Of a DNA stretch of 32,229 bases, positions 7,616 through 15,272 are shown in pieces. This DNA comes from Candidatus Fermentibacter sp. GTDB lineage: Bacteria; Fermentibacterota; Fermentibacteria; Fermentibacterales; Fermentibacteraceae. The notes under the pieces are model-generated. The model had not been told where the DNA came from. It made no database searches and saw nothing but the letters and a program-made list of their open reading frames with translations. Positions within the stretch are counted from its first letter, which is position 1. Every line of letters begins with the position of its first letter. A program made the position numbers and the translations under genes. The stretch covers positions 1 through 32,229 of the forward strand of contig JAUCPW010000014.1 in assembly GCA_030373045.1 (NCBI GenBank), read 5' to 3'.

Positions 7616-9495
7616 TCGCCGGCACCGCCGGCCACGTCGACCACGGGAAGAGCTCCCTGGTCCGTTGGCTCACGGGCGTCGACCCGGACAGGCTCGAAGA
7701 GGAGAAGATCCGGGGGATCACGATCGAGCTGGGCTACGTCTTCATGCCCCTTCCAGGCGGGGGCGTGCTGGCTTTCATCGACGTCCCCGGGCACGAGAAG
7801 TTCGTCAGACAGATGGTCGCCGGCGTGGCGACCGTGGACTTCTTCCTCCTCGTGGTCGCGGCGGACGAGGGCGTGATGCCCCAGACCCGTGAGCACCTGG
7901 ACATCCTCAGGCTGTTGGGTGTGCGGAGGGGTCTCGTGGCCCTCACGAAGTGCGATGCCGTCGACTCCGACATCCAGGAACTCGCCGAGGCCGAAACCGA
8001 GGAGCTCCTCTCGCAGGGCCCGTATGCGGGGTCGAGGATCATGCGGGTCTCGTCCCTCACCGGGATGGGCATGGAGGATCTCAGGAAGGCGCTCTGCGAA
8101 ATGGCGGAGGGCTCGCGGCGCGAGGTGCCCGACCAGAGGTTCAGACTCTCGATCGACAGGGTGTTCACCCTCCAGGGACATGGAACCGTCGTTGCCGGGA
8201 CCGTCCTCTCGGGTTCAGTCAACACCGGGGACGGGCTGGAGCTCCTCCCGGGCGGCAGGACCTTCAGGGTCAGGGAGATGCGCGTGAACGAGGGCAGGAC
8301 GAAGGGGGCAGGCTCTGTCGGCGACAGGGTCGCCCTGAACCTCGTGGGCCTCGAGCGCGAGGAGGCCCGGCGGGGAAGCAGCCTCGCCACGCCAGGCTGG
8401 CTCTCCGCTCCCGACACGCTCGACACCGAACTCTCACTCCTTCCCGGATTCCCTCTCCAGATGAGGCAGAGGGTCAGGTTCCACTGCGGCACCGCCGAGG
8501 TGATGGCCAGGGCCGTGCCGATGGAGGGGGCCGACCTCCCTCCGGGCTCGTCCGGCTACGTCCATTTCCAGCTCGAGGAACCCGTGGTCTCCATGCCCGG
8601 CGACAGGTTCGTGATAAGGCGGTTCTCCCCGGTGACCACCATCGGCGGGGGAACGATCCTCGAGTCTGGGACGGCCAAGGTCAGGCAGAGGAACAGGGAC
8701 GACAGGATCAGGCGCGTGGAGATGCTGGCCGAAGGCGACATCGGGGGCTTCCTGATGGAGCGCCTCAGGGCGGCTCGTGCGCAGGGCATCTCGCTTCCCG
8801 AGACCGCCCGCGAGGTCGGTCGCACTCCGGCCGAGGCCCGGACCGAGGCTGACGCCCTCGTGTCCGGCGGCATGGCCGTCTTCATGAGGGACGGATCGAG
8901 TGAAAGGCTGGTGCTCCGCGAAAGCTGCGACGGAGCCGCCCGCACGGTCCTCGATGCGCTGCGGCTCCATCATGCGGGGAGGCCTGCCAGCAGGGGCATG
9001 CCGACCTCGAACATCTCGAAGGTGTTCCCCGGCCTCCCCCAGTGGTTCGTGAAGGGGATCGTAGCCGGGCTTCTCGAGAACGGCTCCATGAGGCGCGAAG
9101 GAGACAGGATCGCGCTGGCGGAGCATCCCGCGGAGATGCCCGCGGAGGTCCGTGCAGAGGTCGACAGGGCCGTCTCGGAGATCGAAGCCGCCGGGCTGGA
9201 TGGCTTCGACGCGTCCCGTGCCGACGCCGGGATGCTCGATTCGCTCTTCGAGCTGGGTCTTGTCATCGAGCTGGATAAGGGTATTGTCACGACTCCCTCG
9301 GTGGCGGCGAAGGCCTTCGGAACCGTCGTGCGCGGATTCGGGGAGGCGGAGTTCCGGCTGGGGGAGATGCGAGAGCTCCTGGGCGTGTCGAGGAAGCTCG
9401 CGGTCCAGTGGGCCGGCATCTTCGACGGGCTGGGATACACGGTGCGGAACGGTGATTTCAGAAAGGCCGCGGGGCCCCGGCCCGGCGGCGACTGA
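7606..9495 (+). CDS. selB: Selenocysteine-specific elongation factor SelB
   Basis: SelB is the EF-Tu-like GTPase that delivers Sec-tRNA(Sec) to UGA codons marked by a SECIS hairpin. All GTPase motifs are present: GHVDHGKS at 9-16, the switch I threonine in RGITIELGY (Thr39), DVPGHE at 59-64, TKCD at 114-117 and SSL at 149-151. EF-Tu-type beta-barrel domains follow, and the C-terminal third fits the winged-helix repeats that bind SECIS RNA. At 629 residues it is near the E. coli size (614). The frame is open far upstream, but the GTG at 7606 inside the end of selA gives the correct N terminus. Confidence 0.95.
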   Translation: MGVVAGTAGHVDHGKSSLVRWLTGVDPDRLEEEKIRGITIELGYVFMPLPGGGVLAFIDVPGHEKFVRQMVAGVATVDFFLLVVAADEGVMPQTREHLDILRLLGVRRGLVALTKCDAVDSDIQELAEAETEELLSQGPYAGSRIMRVSSLTGMGMEDLRKALCEMAEGSRREVPDQRFRLSIDRVFTLQGHGTVVAGTVLSGSVNTGDGLELLPGGRTFRVREMRVNEGRTKGAGSVGDRVALNLVGLEREEARRGSSLATPGWLSAPDTLDTELSLLPGFPLQMRQRVRFHCGTAEVMARAVPMEGADLPPGSSGYVHFQLEEPVVSMPGDRFVIRRFSPVTTIGGGTILESGTAKVRQRNRDDRIRRVEMLAEGDIGGFLMERLRAARAQGISLPETAREVGRTPAEARTEADALVSGGMAVFMRDGSSERLVLRESCDGAARTVLDALRLHHAGRPASRGMPTSNISKVFPGLPQWFVKGIVAGLLENGSMRREGDRIALAEHPAEMPAEVRAEVDRAVSEIEAAGLDGFDASRADAGMLDSLFELGLVIELDKGIVTTPSVAAKAFGTVVRGFGEAEFRLGEMRELLGVSRKLAVQWAGIFDGLGYTVRNGDFRKAAGPRPGGD

Positions 9496-9501
9496 ACCTG
9501 A

Positions 9502-9518
9502 CCGGGGCGGCGCCCCGG
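9502..9518 (+). other. Short GC-rich hairpin between selB and ugd
   Basis: A 7-bp perfect inverted repeat CCGGGGC/GCCCCGG with a 3-nt loop lies 6 nt after the selB stop. There is no T-tract, so it is not a standard intrinsic terminator. It may mark the end of the rnf-sel transcript or act as an mRNA stabiliser. Confidence 0.4.
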
Positions 9519-9540
9519 ATCGCCAGGACTTGGAGGACTG

Positions 9541-10842
9541 ATGCGCATCGCTGTGGTCGGGAGCGGCTATGTCGGTCTGGTTGCCGCCACCTGCTTCGCC
9601 GAGACGGGCAACGAAGTCGTTTCCGTCGACAGGGACAAGGCAAAGATCGATCTCCTCAACGGAGGGGGGATACCGATCTTCGAGCCCGGGCTCGAGGAGA
9701 TGGTCGGAAGGAATCGGGCGGAGGGCCGCCTGACCTTCACCACCGATCTCGCCGGCGCGGTGCGGAGCTGCGGGATCATCTTCATCGCGGTTGGAACGCC
9801 CCCTGACGAGGACGGCTCGGCCGACCTGAAGCACGTCCTGGCCGTCGCAAGGGAGATCGGTCTCAACATGGACGGCCCCAGGGTCGTCGTGAACAAGAGC
9901 ACCGTGCCGGTGGGCACCGCCGATCTGGTGAAGGCCGAGATCGAAAAGTACACGGAGCATCCCGTGAGCATCGTGAGCAACCCCGAGTTCCTCAAGGAAG
10001 GCACGGCCATCGACGACTTCCTGAAACCCGACAGGGTCGTGATCGGCGCCGCCGATCCGGCGGCCGCGGAGGCCATGAGGGAGCTCTACTCCCCGTTCGT
10101 CAGGACCAACAACCCTGTGATCGTGATGAGCAACCGCAGCGCGGAGATGACCAAGTACGTGGCCAACAGCCTCCTGGCGGCCAGGATCTCCTTCATGAAC
10201 GAGGTCGCGAACCTCTGCGACGTGATGGGCGCCGACATCGGAGAAGTCAGGGTGGGCGTCGGCTCCGACCACAGGATCGGCCCCAGCTTCCTGTTCCCGG
10301 GCGTGGGATTCGGCGGCTCCTGCTTCCCCAAGGATGTCAGAGCCCTCATGGCCACGGCGCGCGAGCAGGGCCTCCGCATGAAGTCGCTCGAGGCGGCCAC
10401 CGAGGTGAACGAGGAGCAGAAGAAGGTCATCCTGTCCAAGATGGAGAGCGTCTTCGGCAGGTCCTTCACCGGGCTGAGGACCGCGGTCTGGGGGCTCGCT
10501 TTCAAGCCCAACACCGATGACATGCGCGAGGCTCCCGCCACGGTCGTCATCCGCGGGCTGCTCGAACGGGGCGCCACGGTGGCGGTCTACGATCCTCAGG
10601 CTATGAAGAACGCATCCGAGATTCTCGGCGGAACGATCGAGTACTGCAGGAACGGCTACGAGGCAGCCGAGGGGGCGGACGCCCTGCTGCTGCTGACCGA
10701 GTGGCTCGAGTTCAGGGAACCCGACTTCGCCCGTCTCGGTTCGATCATGAGACGGAAGGTCGTGTTCGACGGCCGGAACGTCTGGAATCCCGAGAAGCTC
10801 CGGAAGCTCGGCTTCGAGTATCGCGGGATCGGCAGGAGGTAG
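9541..10842 (+). CDS. ugd: UDP-glucose 6-dehydrogenase (UDP-glucose/GDP-mannose dehydrogenase family)
   Basis: This enzyme oxidises a nucleotide sugar twice with NAD+, most likely UDP-glucose to UDP-glucuronate, for exopolysaccharide synthesis. The 433-residue protein starts with a Rossmann motif (VVGSGYVGLVAATCFA, residues 6-20). It contains VGTP, the NPEFLKEG segment at 148-154 with the catalytic glutamate loop, Lys205 in MTKYVANS and the catalytic Cys261 in GGSCFPKD. The ATG is preceded by GGAGG at 9532-9536. The sequence cannot by itself exclude GDP-mannose or UDP-HexNAc dehydrogenase, but the bacterial UGD motif set fits best. It is followed 5 nt later by the SLBB gene. Confidence 0.9.
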   Translation: MRIAVVGSGYVGLVAATCFAETGNEVVSVDRDKAKIDLLNGGGIPIFEPGLEEMVGRNRAEGRLTFTTDLAGAVRSCGIIFIAVGTPPDEDGSADLKHVLAVAREIGLNMDGPRVVVNKSTVPVGTADLVKAEIEKYTEHPVSIVSNPEFLKEGTAIDDFLKPDRVVIGAADPAAAEAMRELYSPFVRTNNPVIVMSNRSAEMTKYVANSLLAARISFMNEVANLCDVMGADIGEVRVGVGSDHRIGPSFLFPGVGFGGSCFPKDVRALMATAREQGLRMKSLEAATEVNEEQKKVILSKMESVFGRSFTGLRTAVWGLAFKPNTDDMREAPATVVIRGLLERGATVAVYDPQAMKNASEILGGTIEYCRNGYEAAEGADALLLLTEWLEFREPDFARLGSIMRRKVVFDGRNVWNPEKLRKLGFEYRGIGRR

Positions 10843-10847
10843 GACCC

Positions 10848-11267
10848 GTGAACGCCGTGCCGCCGCTGATGCTTGCCGCCCTGCTCTCGCAGGGCATGGG
10901 CGGATACGTGGTGCCCGGCGTGGAGACCGGCGAGGTGCAGATGAACGTCCATGTATGGGGCGAGGTGCTCGACCCGGGGACGTACCTGCTCCCGTTCGAT
11001 GCCGATCTCGTGGAGGCGGTCTCCGCCGCCGGCGGGCCCACCGCCGAGGCCGATCTCGATGCCGTCAGGATCGTTACTTCTCTGGGCGAGGTCGAGTACG
11101 ACCTTGCCGGCTTCCTGAGGGGAGAGGGGCATCCGGCGCCCGCCCTGACCCCCGGGACCACGGTGTATGTTCCGGTCTCCACCTCCGACTGGTGGAAGGA
11201 GGCCCTGGACATCGCCTACAAGATCATTGTGACGGTGAACCTGGTATGGCTGATGGCGGACCGCTGA
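10848..11267 (+). CDS. Minimal SLBB-domain membrane protein of an exopolysaccharide locus
   Basis: The 139-residue product has a hydrophobic N terminus (LMLAALLSQG) that could be a weak signal peptide, then one SLBB domain at about 33-88 (VHVWGEVLDPGTYLLPFDADL and the AVSAAGGPTAEADL stretch typical of Wza-like polysaccharide exporters), then a C-terminal hydrophobic helix at about 117-136. It lacks the rest of Wza (roughly 380 residues): no Poly_export domain and no lipoprotein cysteine. The GTG start has AGGAGG at 10834-10839, 8 nt upstream. Its end overlaps the Wzc-like kinase gene by 22 nt, which suggests the two proteins act together in polymer export. I assign it by domain only; the precise role is not known. 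Confidence 0.8.
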   Translation: MNAVPPLMLAALLSQGMGGYVVPGVETGEVQMNVHVWGEVLDPGTYLLPFDADLVEAVSAAGGPTAEADLDAVRIVTSLGEVEYDLAGFLRGEGHPAPALTPGTTVYVPVSTSDWWKEALDIAYKIIVTVNLVWLMADR

Positions 11268-13492
11268 GCATCCAGCCTCCGAAGGAGGACAGGGAGACTC
11301 TCCGGATAGGGGAGTACATCTGGATGATCCGGCAGGGCAAGTGGATCATCCTCACCTTCGTCGTCCTGTCCCTCATCGCGAGCATCTACATCACCATGAA
11401 GACCAGGCCGGTGTTCCAGTCGTCGGCCACGTTCCTCTACGACTTCAGCAGCAACATGTCGCAGGCTCTCGACTTCCCGGGCGTGTTCTGGTTCGAGGTG
11501 GAATCCGCCAAGAACAACCAGATCCAGATCATCAGGAGCAGGAGCATGGCCGAGGCCATAGCCGACTCGATCCTGAGATCGCCGGATTCGGACAGCCTGG
11601 TGTCACTCCTCTTCGACGGGAACGCGCCGCCTCCCCAGGCCCTCAGGGCATCCCTGGTCGGGCTCGTGGCAGGCAGCATTTCCGTCAGCGTGATGAAGGA
11701 CACGGATTTCTTCGTGCTGTCCGCCGTCGGCGGCTCTCCGGAGGCCTCCGCCGTCCTGGCCAACCTGGCCGTGCAGTCCTACTACCGCTGGAACCTCGAG
11801 GAGGCGCGGGGCGAGAACAGGGAGGTCCGCGAGTTCCTCGACCAGCAGATGATCAGCATGGACGCCCAGCTCTCGATGGACGAGGACTCGCTCCGGTCCT
11901 ACAAGGAGAGCAACGACTTCATCGACCTCTCGACGCAGGCGAGGGAGACCGTCGCGAGGCTCGTCTCTCTCGAATCGGCCGCGGCCGCGTCGCGCACCGA
12001 GATCGGCGCGCTCGGGGCGCAGAGGGACTATCTGGCGGGCAGTCTCGAGGAGTTCAGATCGGGCATGGCGGACGAGATATCCTCCGTCAACGACGAGTAC
12101 ATCTCCTCTCTTCAGGGGGAGCTGGCCCTGCTCGAATCGTCGAGGGCGGCGCTGCTGGCAGGCGGGGCTCAGCCGGGCGATCCGGCCCTCTCGGACGTGG
12201 AAGCCGAGATCGAACTCAGGACGAACTCGCTCTCCGCCGCCCTGGAGGGCCTCGTGCAGGCCCGCTTCCCCGAGAACCCCTCGGCCGCCGTGCAGTCCCT
12301 CGTGGGGCAGCTCACGGAGGTCGAGGCGGGCCTTCGGGCGGAGACCACCCGCGAGGCCGTGCTCAGACGCCAGGCCTCGCTCATAGAGTCGGAGCTCGAG
12401 ATGCTCCCCGAGGCCGAGATGACCCTCGCCAGGCTCGAGCGGAACAGGCAGGTCAGCGAGAACGTCTATCTGCTACTGAGGAACCGGTATGAGGAGATCA
12501 GGATCGCAGAGGCCGGCCAGATCGGGAACGTCACGATCATCGACACGGCCCTCCCCGGGGGGATGATAAGGCCGTCTAGGCAGAGGAATCTGATGATGGG
12601 CCTGCTGATAGGCCTCGCCCTGGGCCTCGGCGTCGTCATCCTCAAGCAGCAGCTCGACAGCAGCATATCGAGCCCGGAGCAGGTCGAGGCCCTCGGGGTC
12701 TCCATCCTCGGGGTCATCCCGCACCTCCCGAGGAGCTCCTTCGCTTCCCGCACGGGCAGGTCCACCGTCTCTCCATCCCTCGTCACCCACTTCGCCCCGC
12801 GCGATCCCATCAGCGAAGCCTACCGCGACCTGCGAACGAGTCTCAGGTTCGCCAGGGCGGACAAGCCGGTCAGGAGCGTGCTGGTGACCAGCGCCGGCCC
12901 CAGGGAGGGCAAATCCACCACATCGGCGAACCTGGCCGTCACCTTCGCCCAGTCGGGGCAGCGGTGCATCCTGGTCGACGCCGACCTGAGGCGTCCCGTG
13001 CTGCACAACCTGTTCGGGCTGGAGCGGGAGCCGGGCCTCTCGGAAGCCGCGGCAGGCGTCAGCCCGCTCGATGCCTGCCTCAGACCCACCCCCGTCGAGA
13101 ACCTTTCGCTGCTCCCCAGCGGATTCATCCCGCACAACCCCTCGGAACTCCTGGGGAGCCGCCGCATCAAGGAGATCATCTCCGAGCTTTCCGGGCGCTG
13201 CGACATGCTGATCATCGACAGCCCGCCGATGGCCGTGGTGACCGACGCCCTCCTCCTCAGCCCGGAGGTGGACGGCACCCTGCTCGTCGTGGGGGCCAAG
13301 CTGGGCAACAGGCGCGTTCTCCAGACCTCGCTCTCGAAGCTCTCGCGGTCGGCGTCGTTCATCGCGGGAGCCGTCCTCAACGGCTTCGATCCGCTCAGGA
13401 TGTACACGTCCTACGGCTACTACACCTACCGCTACTACTACTACTACTACTCCGAAGGATCAGGCAGGAAGCGCAGCCGCAGAAGCCGCTGA
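11246..13492 (+). CDS. Wzc-like polysaccharide co-polymerase with C-terminal BY-kinase
   Basis: The 748-residue protein joins a Wzz-type chain-length regulator to a bacterial tyrosine kinase, as in proteobacterial Wzc. TM1 is at about 33-51, followed by a large periplasmic part rich in predicted helix and coiled coil, then TM2 at about 449-469. The cytoplasmic kinase has Walker A GPREGKST (Lys556), Walker A' ILVDADLRRP (Asp578, Asp580) and Walker B LIIDSPP (Asp658). The tail from Tyr720 to Tyr735 has eleven tyrosines in sixteen residues, the expected autophosphorylation cluster, then a basic end. The ATG at 11246 overlaps the SLBB gene and has no strong ribosome binding site, consistent with translational coupling. 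The frame is open upstream only because of GC content. Confidence 0.92.
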   Translation: MADGGPLSIQPPKEDRETLRIGEYIWMIRQGKWIILTFVVLSLIASIYITMKTRPVFQSSATFLYDFSSNMSQALDFPGVFWFEVESAKNNQIQIIRSRSMAEAIADSILRSPDSDSLVSLLFDGNAPPPQALRASLVGLVAGSISVSVMKDTDFFVLSAVGGSPEASAVLANLAVQSYYRWNLEEARGENREVREFLDQQMISMDAQLSMDEDSLRSYKESNDFIDLSTQARETVARLVSLESAAAASRTEIGALGAQRDYLAGSLEEFRSGMADEISSVNDEYISSLQGELALLESSRAALLAGGAQPGDPALSDVEAEIELRTNSLSAALEGLVQARFPENPSAAVQSLVGQLTEVEAGLRAETTREAVLRRQASLIESELEMLPEAEMTLARLERNRQVSENVYLLLRNRYEEIRIAEAGQIGNVTIIDTALPGGMIRPSRQRNLMMGLLIGLALGLGVVILKQQLDSSISSPEQVEALGVSILGVIPHLPRSSFASRTGRSTVSPSLVTHFAPRDPISEAYRDLRTSLRFARADKPVRSVLVTSAGPREGKSTTSANLAVTFAQSGQRCILVDADLRRPVLHNLFGLEREPGLSEAAAGVSPLDACLRPTPVENLSLLPSGFIPHNPSELLGSRRIKEIISELSGRCDMLIIDSPPMAVVTDALLLSPEVDGTLLVVGAKLGNRRVLQTSLSKLSRSASFIAGAVLNGFDPLRMYTSYGYYTYRYYYYYYSEGSGRKRSRRSR
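13433..13450 (+). repeat. (TAC)6 trinucleotide tract in the kinase tyrosine tail
   Basis: Six perfect in-frame TAC codons encode Tyr730-Tyr735 of the Wzc-like kinase. Only TAC is used, never TAT, so the DNA is a short perfect microsatellite in which slippage would add or remove tyrosines without breaking the frame. Confidence 0.85.
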
Positions 13493-13604
13493 CCCACCCG
13501 GTCCCATCCCCGCAAGTGCATGTACGGCAGCCGTCAGCGGCATGGCCGCCGGTCCGCCGCGCCACGGTTCCGTCTTGCTGTGGTACGATTTCCCATCCCG
13601 GGGG

Positions 13605-13632
13605 TTGACAGTGGGGAATAGTGGGATAGAAT
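13605..13632 (+). promoter_or_regulatory. Main dcw promoter (PmraZ)
   Basis: A perfect TTGACA (13605-13610) is followed after 16 nt by TAGAAT (13627-13632). The expected start near 13639 leaves a leader of only about 10 nt before the mraZ ATG, just enough for the GGGAGGGG ribosome binding site. This is the only strong promoter I see for the 15-kb dcw operon. The 110 nt between the kinase stop and this promoter contain only small hairpins without T-tracts. Confidence 0.85.
13612..13626 (+). promoter_or_regulatory. MraZ operator: two TGGGN direct repeats
   Basis: TGGGG (13612-13616) and TGGGA (13622-13626) are spaced exactly 10 bp apart, start to start, inside the spacer of the mraZ promoter. 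MraZ is known in other bacteria to bind TGGGN direct repeats separated by 5 nt upstream of its own gene. The match in sequence, spacing and place makes an autoregulatory operator very likely. A third box in phase would be TATGC at 13632, which matches poorly. Confidence 0.75.
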
Positions 13633-13648
13633 ATGCCCCGGGAGGGGT

Positions 13649-14086
13649 ATGGCCGAGTTCTCGGGTAGACACGAACACATGCTCGACGAGAAGGGCCGCG
13701 TCAGCGTGCCCGCCGCCTTCAGGCGCCAGATCACCGGGGATGATCTCTATCTCAACCTTGGTATGGACGGCTGCCTCGAACTCTACTCCCCCGAGAAGTG
13801 GCAGCTCCTCCGCGAGGGGCTCGGCCGCCTCAACCGCAAGGAGGAGAAGCAGCGCTTCTTCATCCGGAGGTTCACCAGCCATCTGAGGCCGGTCGCGATC
13901 GACGCGCAGGGCCGGATCAGCATACCGGCCGATCTCCTCGCTCTCGCGGGGATCGGCTCCGCGGTCGTATTCCTCGGCCAGATGGATTCGATCGAGCTCT
14001 GGGATCCGGCCAGGCTCGACAAGGTGATGTCCAGGAGTGACGTGTCCTATGAAGAGGTCGCAGAGGGGCTGGACATAGAGCTCTAG
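13649..14086 (+). CDS. mraZ: Transcriptional regulator MraZ
   Basis: MraZ is the AbrB-fold regulator that heads most dcw clusters. The 145-residue product has the two tandem SpoVT/AbrB-like halves, each with the signature DxxxR: DEKGRVSVP near residue 14 and DAQGRISIP near residue 88. The first residues (FSGRHEHMLDEKGR) match the family closely. The ATG has a purine-rich GGGAGGGG immediately upstream. It probably represses its own promoter through the TGGG boxes. rsmH follows after 14 nt. Confidence 0.96.
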   Translation: MAEFSGRHEHMLDEKGRVSVPAAFRRQITGDDLYLNLGMDGCLELYSPEKWQLLREGLGRLNRKEEKQRFFIRRFTSHLRPVAIDAQGRISIPADLLALAGIGSAVVFLGQMDSIELWDPARLDKVMSRSDVSYEEVAEGLDIEL

Positions 14087-14100
14087 AGCGGAGGGGGTCC

Positions 14101-14970
14101 GTGGTGATCGGTGCAGCGGGGCGCGCCGAAGGGCACCGGCCCGTGATGGCAGCCGAAGTGGCAGCCTTCCTGCGCACTGTCGACCCCGGGCTGATCGTCG
14201 ACGGTACGGCGGGCGGCGGGGGCCATCTGAGGCACCTCATGGAGGTCTTCCCCTCCGCCAGATTCATAGCGGTCGACCGCGATCCGGACGCTGCCGGCGC
14301 TCTCCCGGCCGAACCCGGAAGGCTCCTGGTGAGGAACGCCAGCTACACCGACCTGCCCTCGATCGTTGCGGAATCGGGATTCGGCATGGCCGACGCCGCG
14401 CTCTTCGACCTGGGCCTGTCGTCCCTGCAGCTCGACGACCCCTCGAGGGGCTTCTCGCACAGGCTCGACGGCCCTCTGGACATGCGATTCTCGCGCGAGG
14501 AGGACGTGCGCCCGGCCGGCGACATCCTCAACGGGCTCCCCGAGAGGGAGATCGCCGACATCCTGTTCAGGTTCGGCGAAGAGGGCAGGAGCAGGATCAT
14601 TGCACGGGCGATAGTGGCCTCGCGCCCTCTGGAATCGACATCCGACCTCGTCCGCGCGGTGCGGGGCGCCCTCAGGGGCAATCCCAACAGGGCCATGTCC
14701 AGGATCTTCCAGGCCCTGCGCATAGCCGTGAATGACGAACTCGGAGCCCTCTCCACCCTGCTCGCCGGCATGGGGGGCTGGGTGAGGCAGGGCGGGCTGG
14801 CCGCCGTCATCACCTTCCACTCGATAGAGGACAGGATGGTGAAGAGGTTCTTCATGGACTCGGGCGTCTTCGCTCATGCGACACCTCCCTGGGAGGTACC
14901 GTCCCGCGACGAGGCCCGCACGAATCCCAGGGCCAGGTCGGCCAGACTTCGCAGAGGGGTGAGGCTGTGA
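14101..14970 (+). CDS. rsmH: 16S rRNA (cytosine-1402-N4)-methyltransferase RsmH
   Basis: RsmH (MraW) methylates C1402 in the decoding centre of 16S rRNA with S-adenosylmethionine. The 289-residue protein starts its domain at GHRPVMAAEV and has the SAM site VDGTAGGGGHLRHLME, FDLGLSSLQLD, GFSHRLDGPLDMRF, and the FQALRIAVNDEL and ITFHSIEDRMVKRFF segments typical of the family. GTG at 14101 is taken as the start, with the GGAGGGGG tract just upstream; GTG at 14104 is an alternative. It ends in a 4-nt GTGA overlap with ftsL. Confidence 0.95.
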   Translation: MVIGAAGRAEGHRPVMAAEVAAFLRTVDPGLIVDGTAGGGGHLRHLMEVFPSARFIAVDRDPDAAGALPAEPGRLLVRNASYTDLPSIVAESGFGMADAALFDLGLSSLQLDDPSRGFSHRLDGPLDMRFSREEDVRPAGDILNGLPEREIADILFRFGEEGRSRIIARAIVASRPLESTSDLVRAVRGALRGNPNRAMSRIFQALRIAVNDELGALSTLLAGMGGWVRQGGLAAVITFHSIEDRMVKRFFMDSGVFAHATPPWEVPSRDEARTNPRARSARLRRGVRL

Positions 14971-15272
14971 GGAACGCAAGGCGCATCGTGTTCGCGGTGG
15001 TCACCCTGGTGGCCCTGCTCGCCCTGAGCCAGGTGGTACTGTTCAATCTCAGACTCCACAGGACCCTGCAGCTCCAGAGCCTGTCGGCGGAGTGCGCCTC
15101 GCTGGAACGCGAGATAGAGGAACTGCAGAACGAGTCCGCGGTCCTTCTCTCACCATCGAGGCTTTCCGATCTCGGTGCCGCCATGGGACTCGGCCCCGTG
15201 CCCCTCGACATGATCGCGCTCGAGGGGGCGGACCCCTCTCTCCCGGAGGACGCGGTTGCGCAGCTCCGATGA
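14967..15272 (+). CDS. ftsL: FtsL-like cell division protein
   Basis: FtsL is a small bitopic divisome protein that pairs with FtsB and helps activate FtsWI. The 101-residue product has a short basic N terminus, one membrane helix at about 7-26 and then a coiled-coil segment (residues about 30-58, LQSLSAECASLEREIEELQNE) and an end like that of septum-formation initiators. Sequence conservation in FtsL is low, so the call rests on topology and on its position between rsmH and ftsI, where ftsL normally lies. The GTG start is in a GTGA overlap with rsmH. Confidence 0.82.
   Translation: MRNARRIVFAVVTLVALLALSQVVLFNLRLHRTLQLQSLSAECASLEREIEELQNESAVLLSPSRLSDLGAAMGLGPVPLDMIALEGADPSLPEDAVAQLR

Noticed and set aside
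965-9495. Selenocysteine codon within the rnf-sel operon
   Set aside because: I saw no in-frame TGA flanked by conserved coding sequence; all genes end where their families end.
8434-10272. Open frame of 612 codons on the minus strand opposite selB and ugd
   Set aside because: It shows no recognisable motif and is His/Asp/Gly/Arg-rich like other antisense frames here; the plus-strand genes carry all catalytic motifs.
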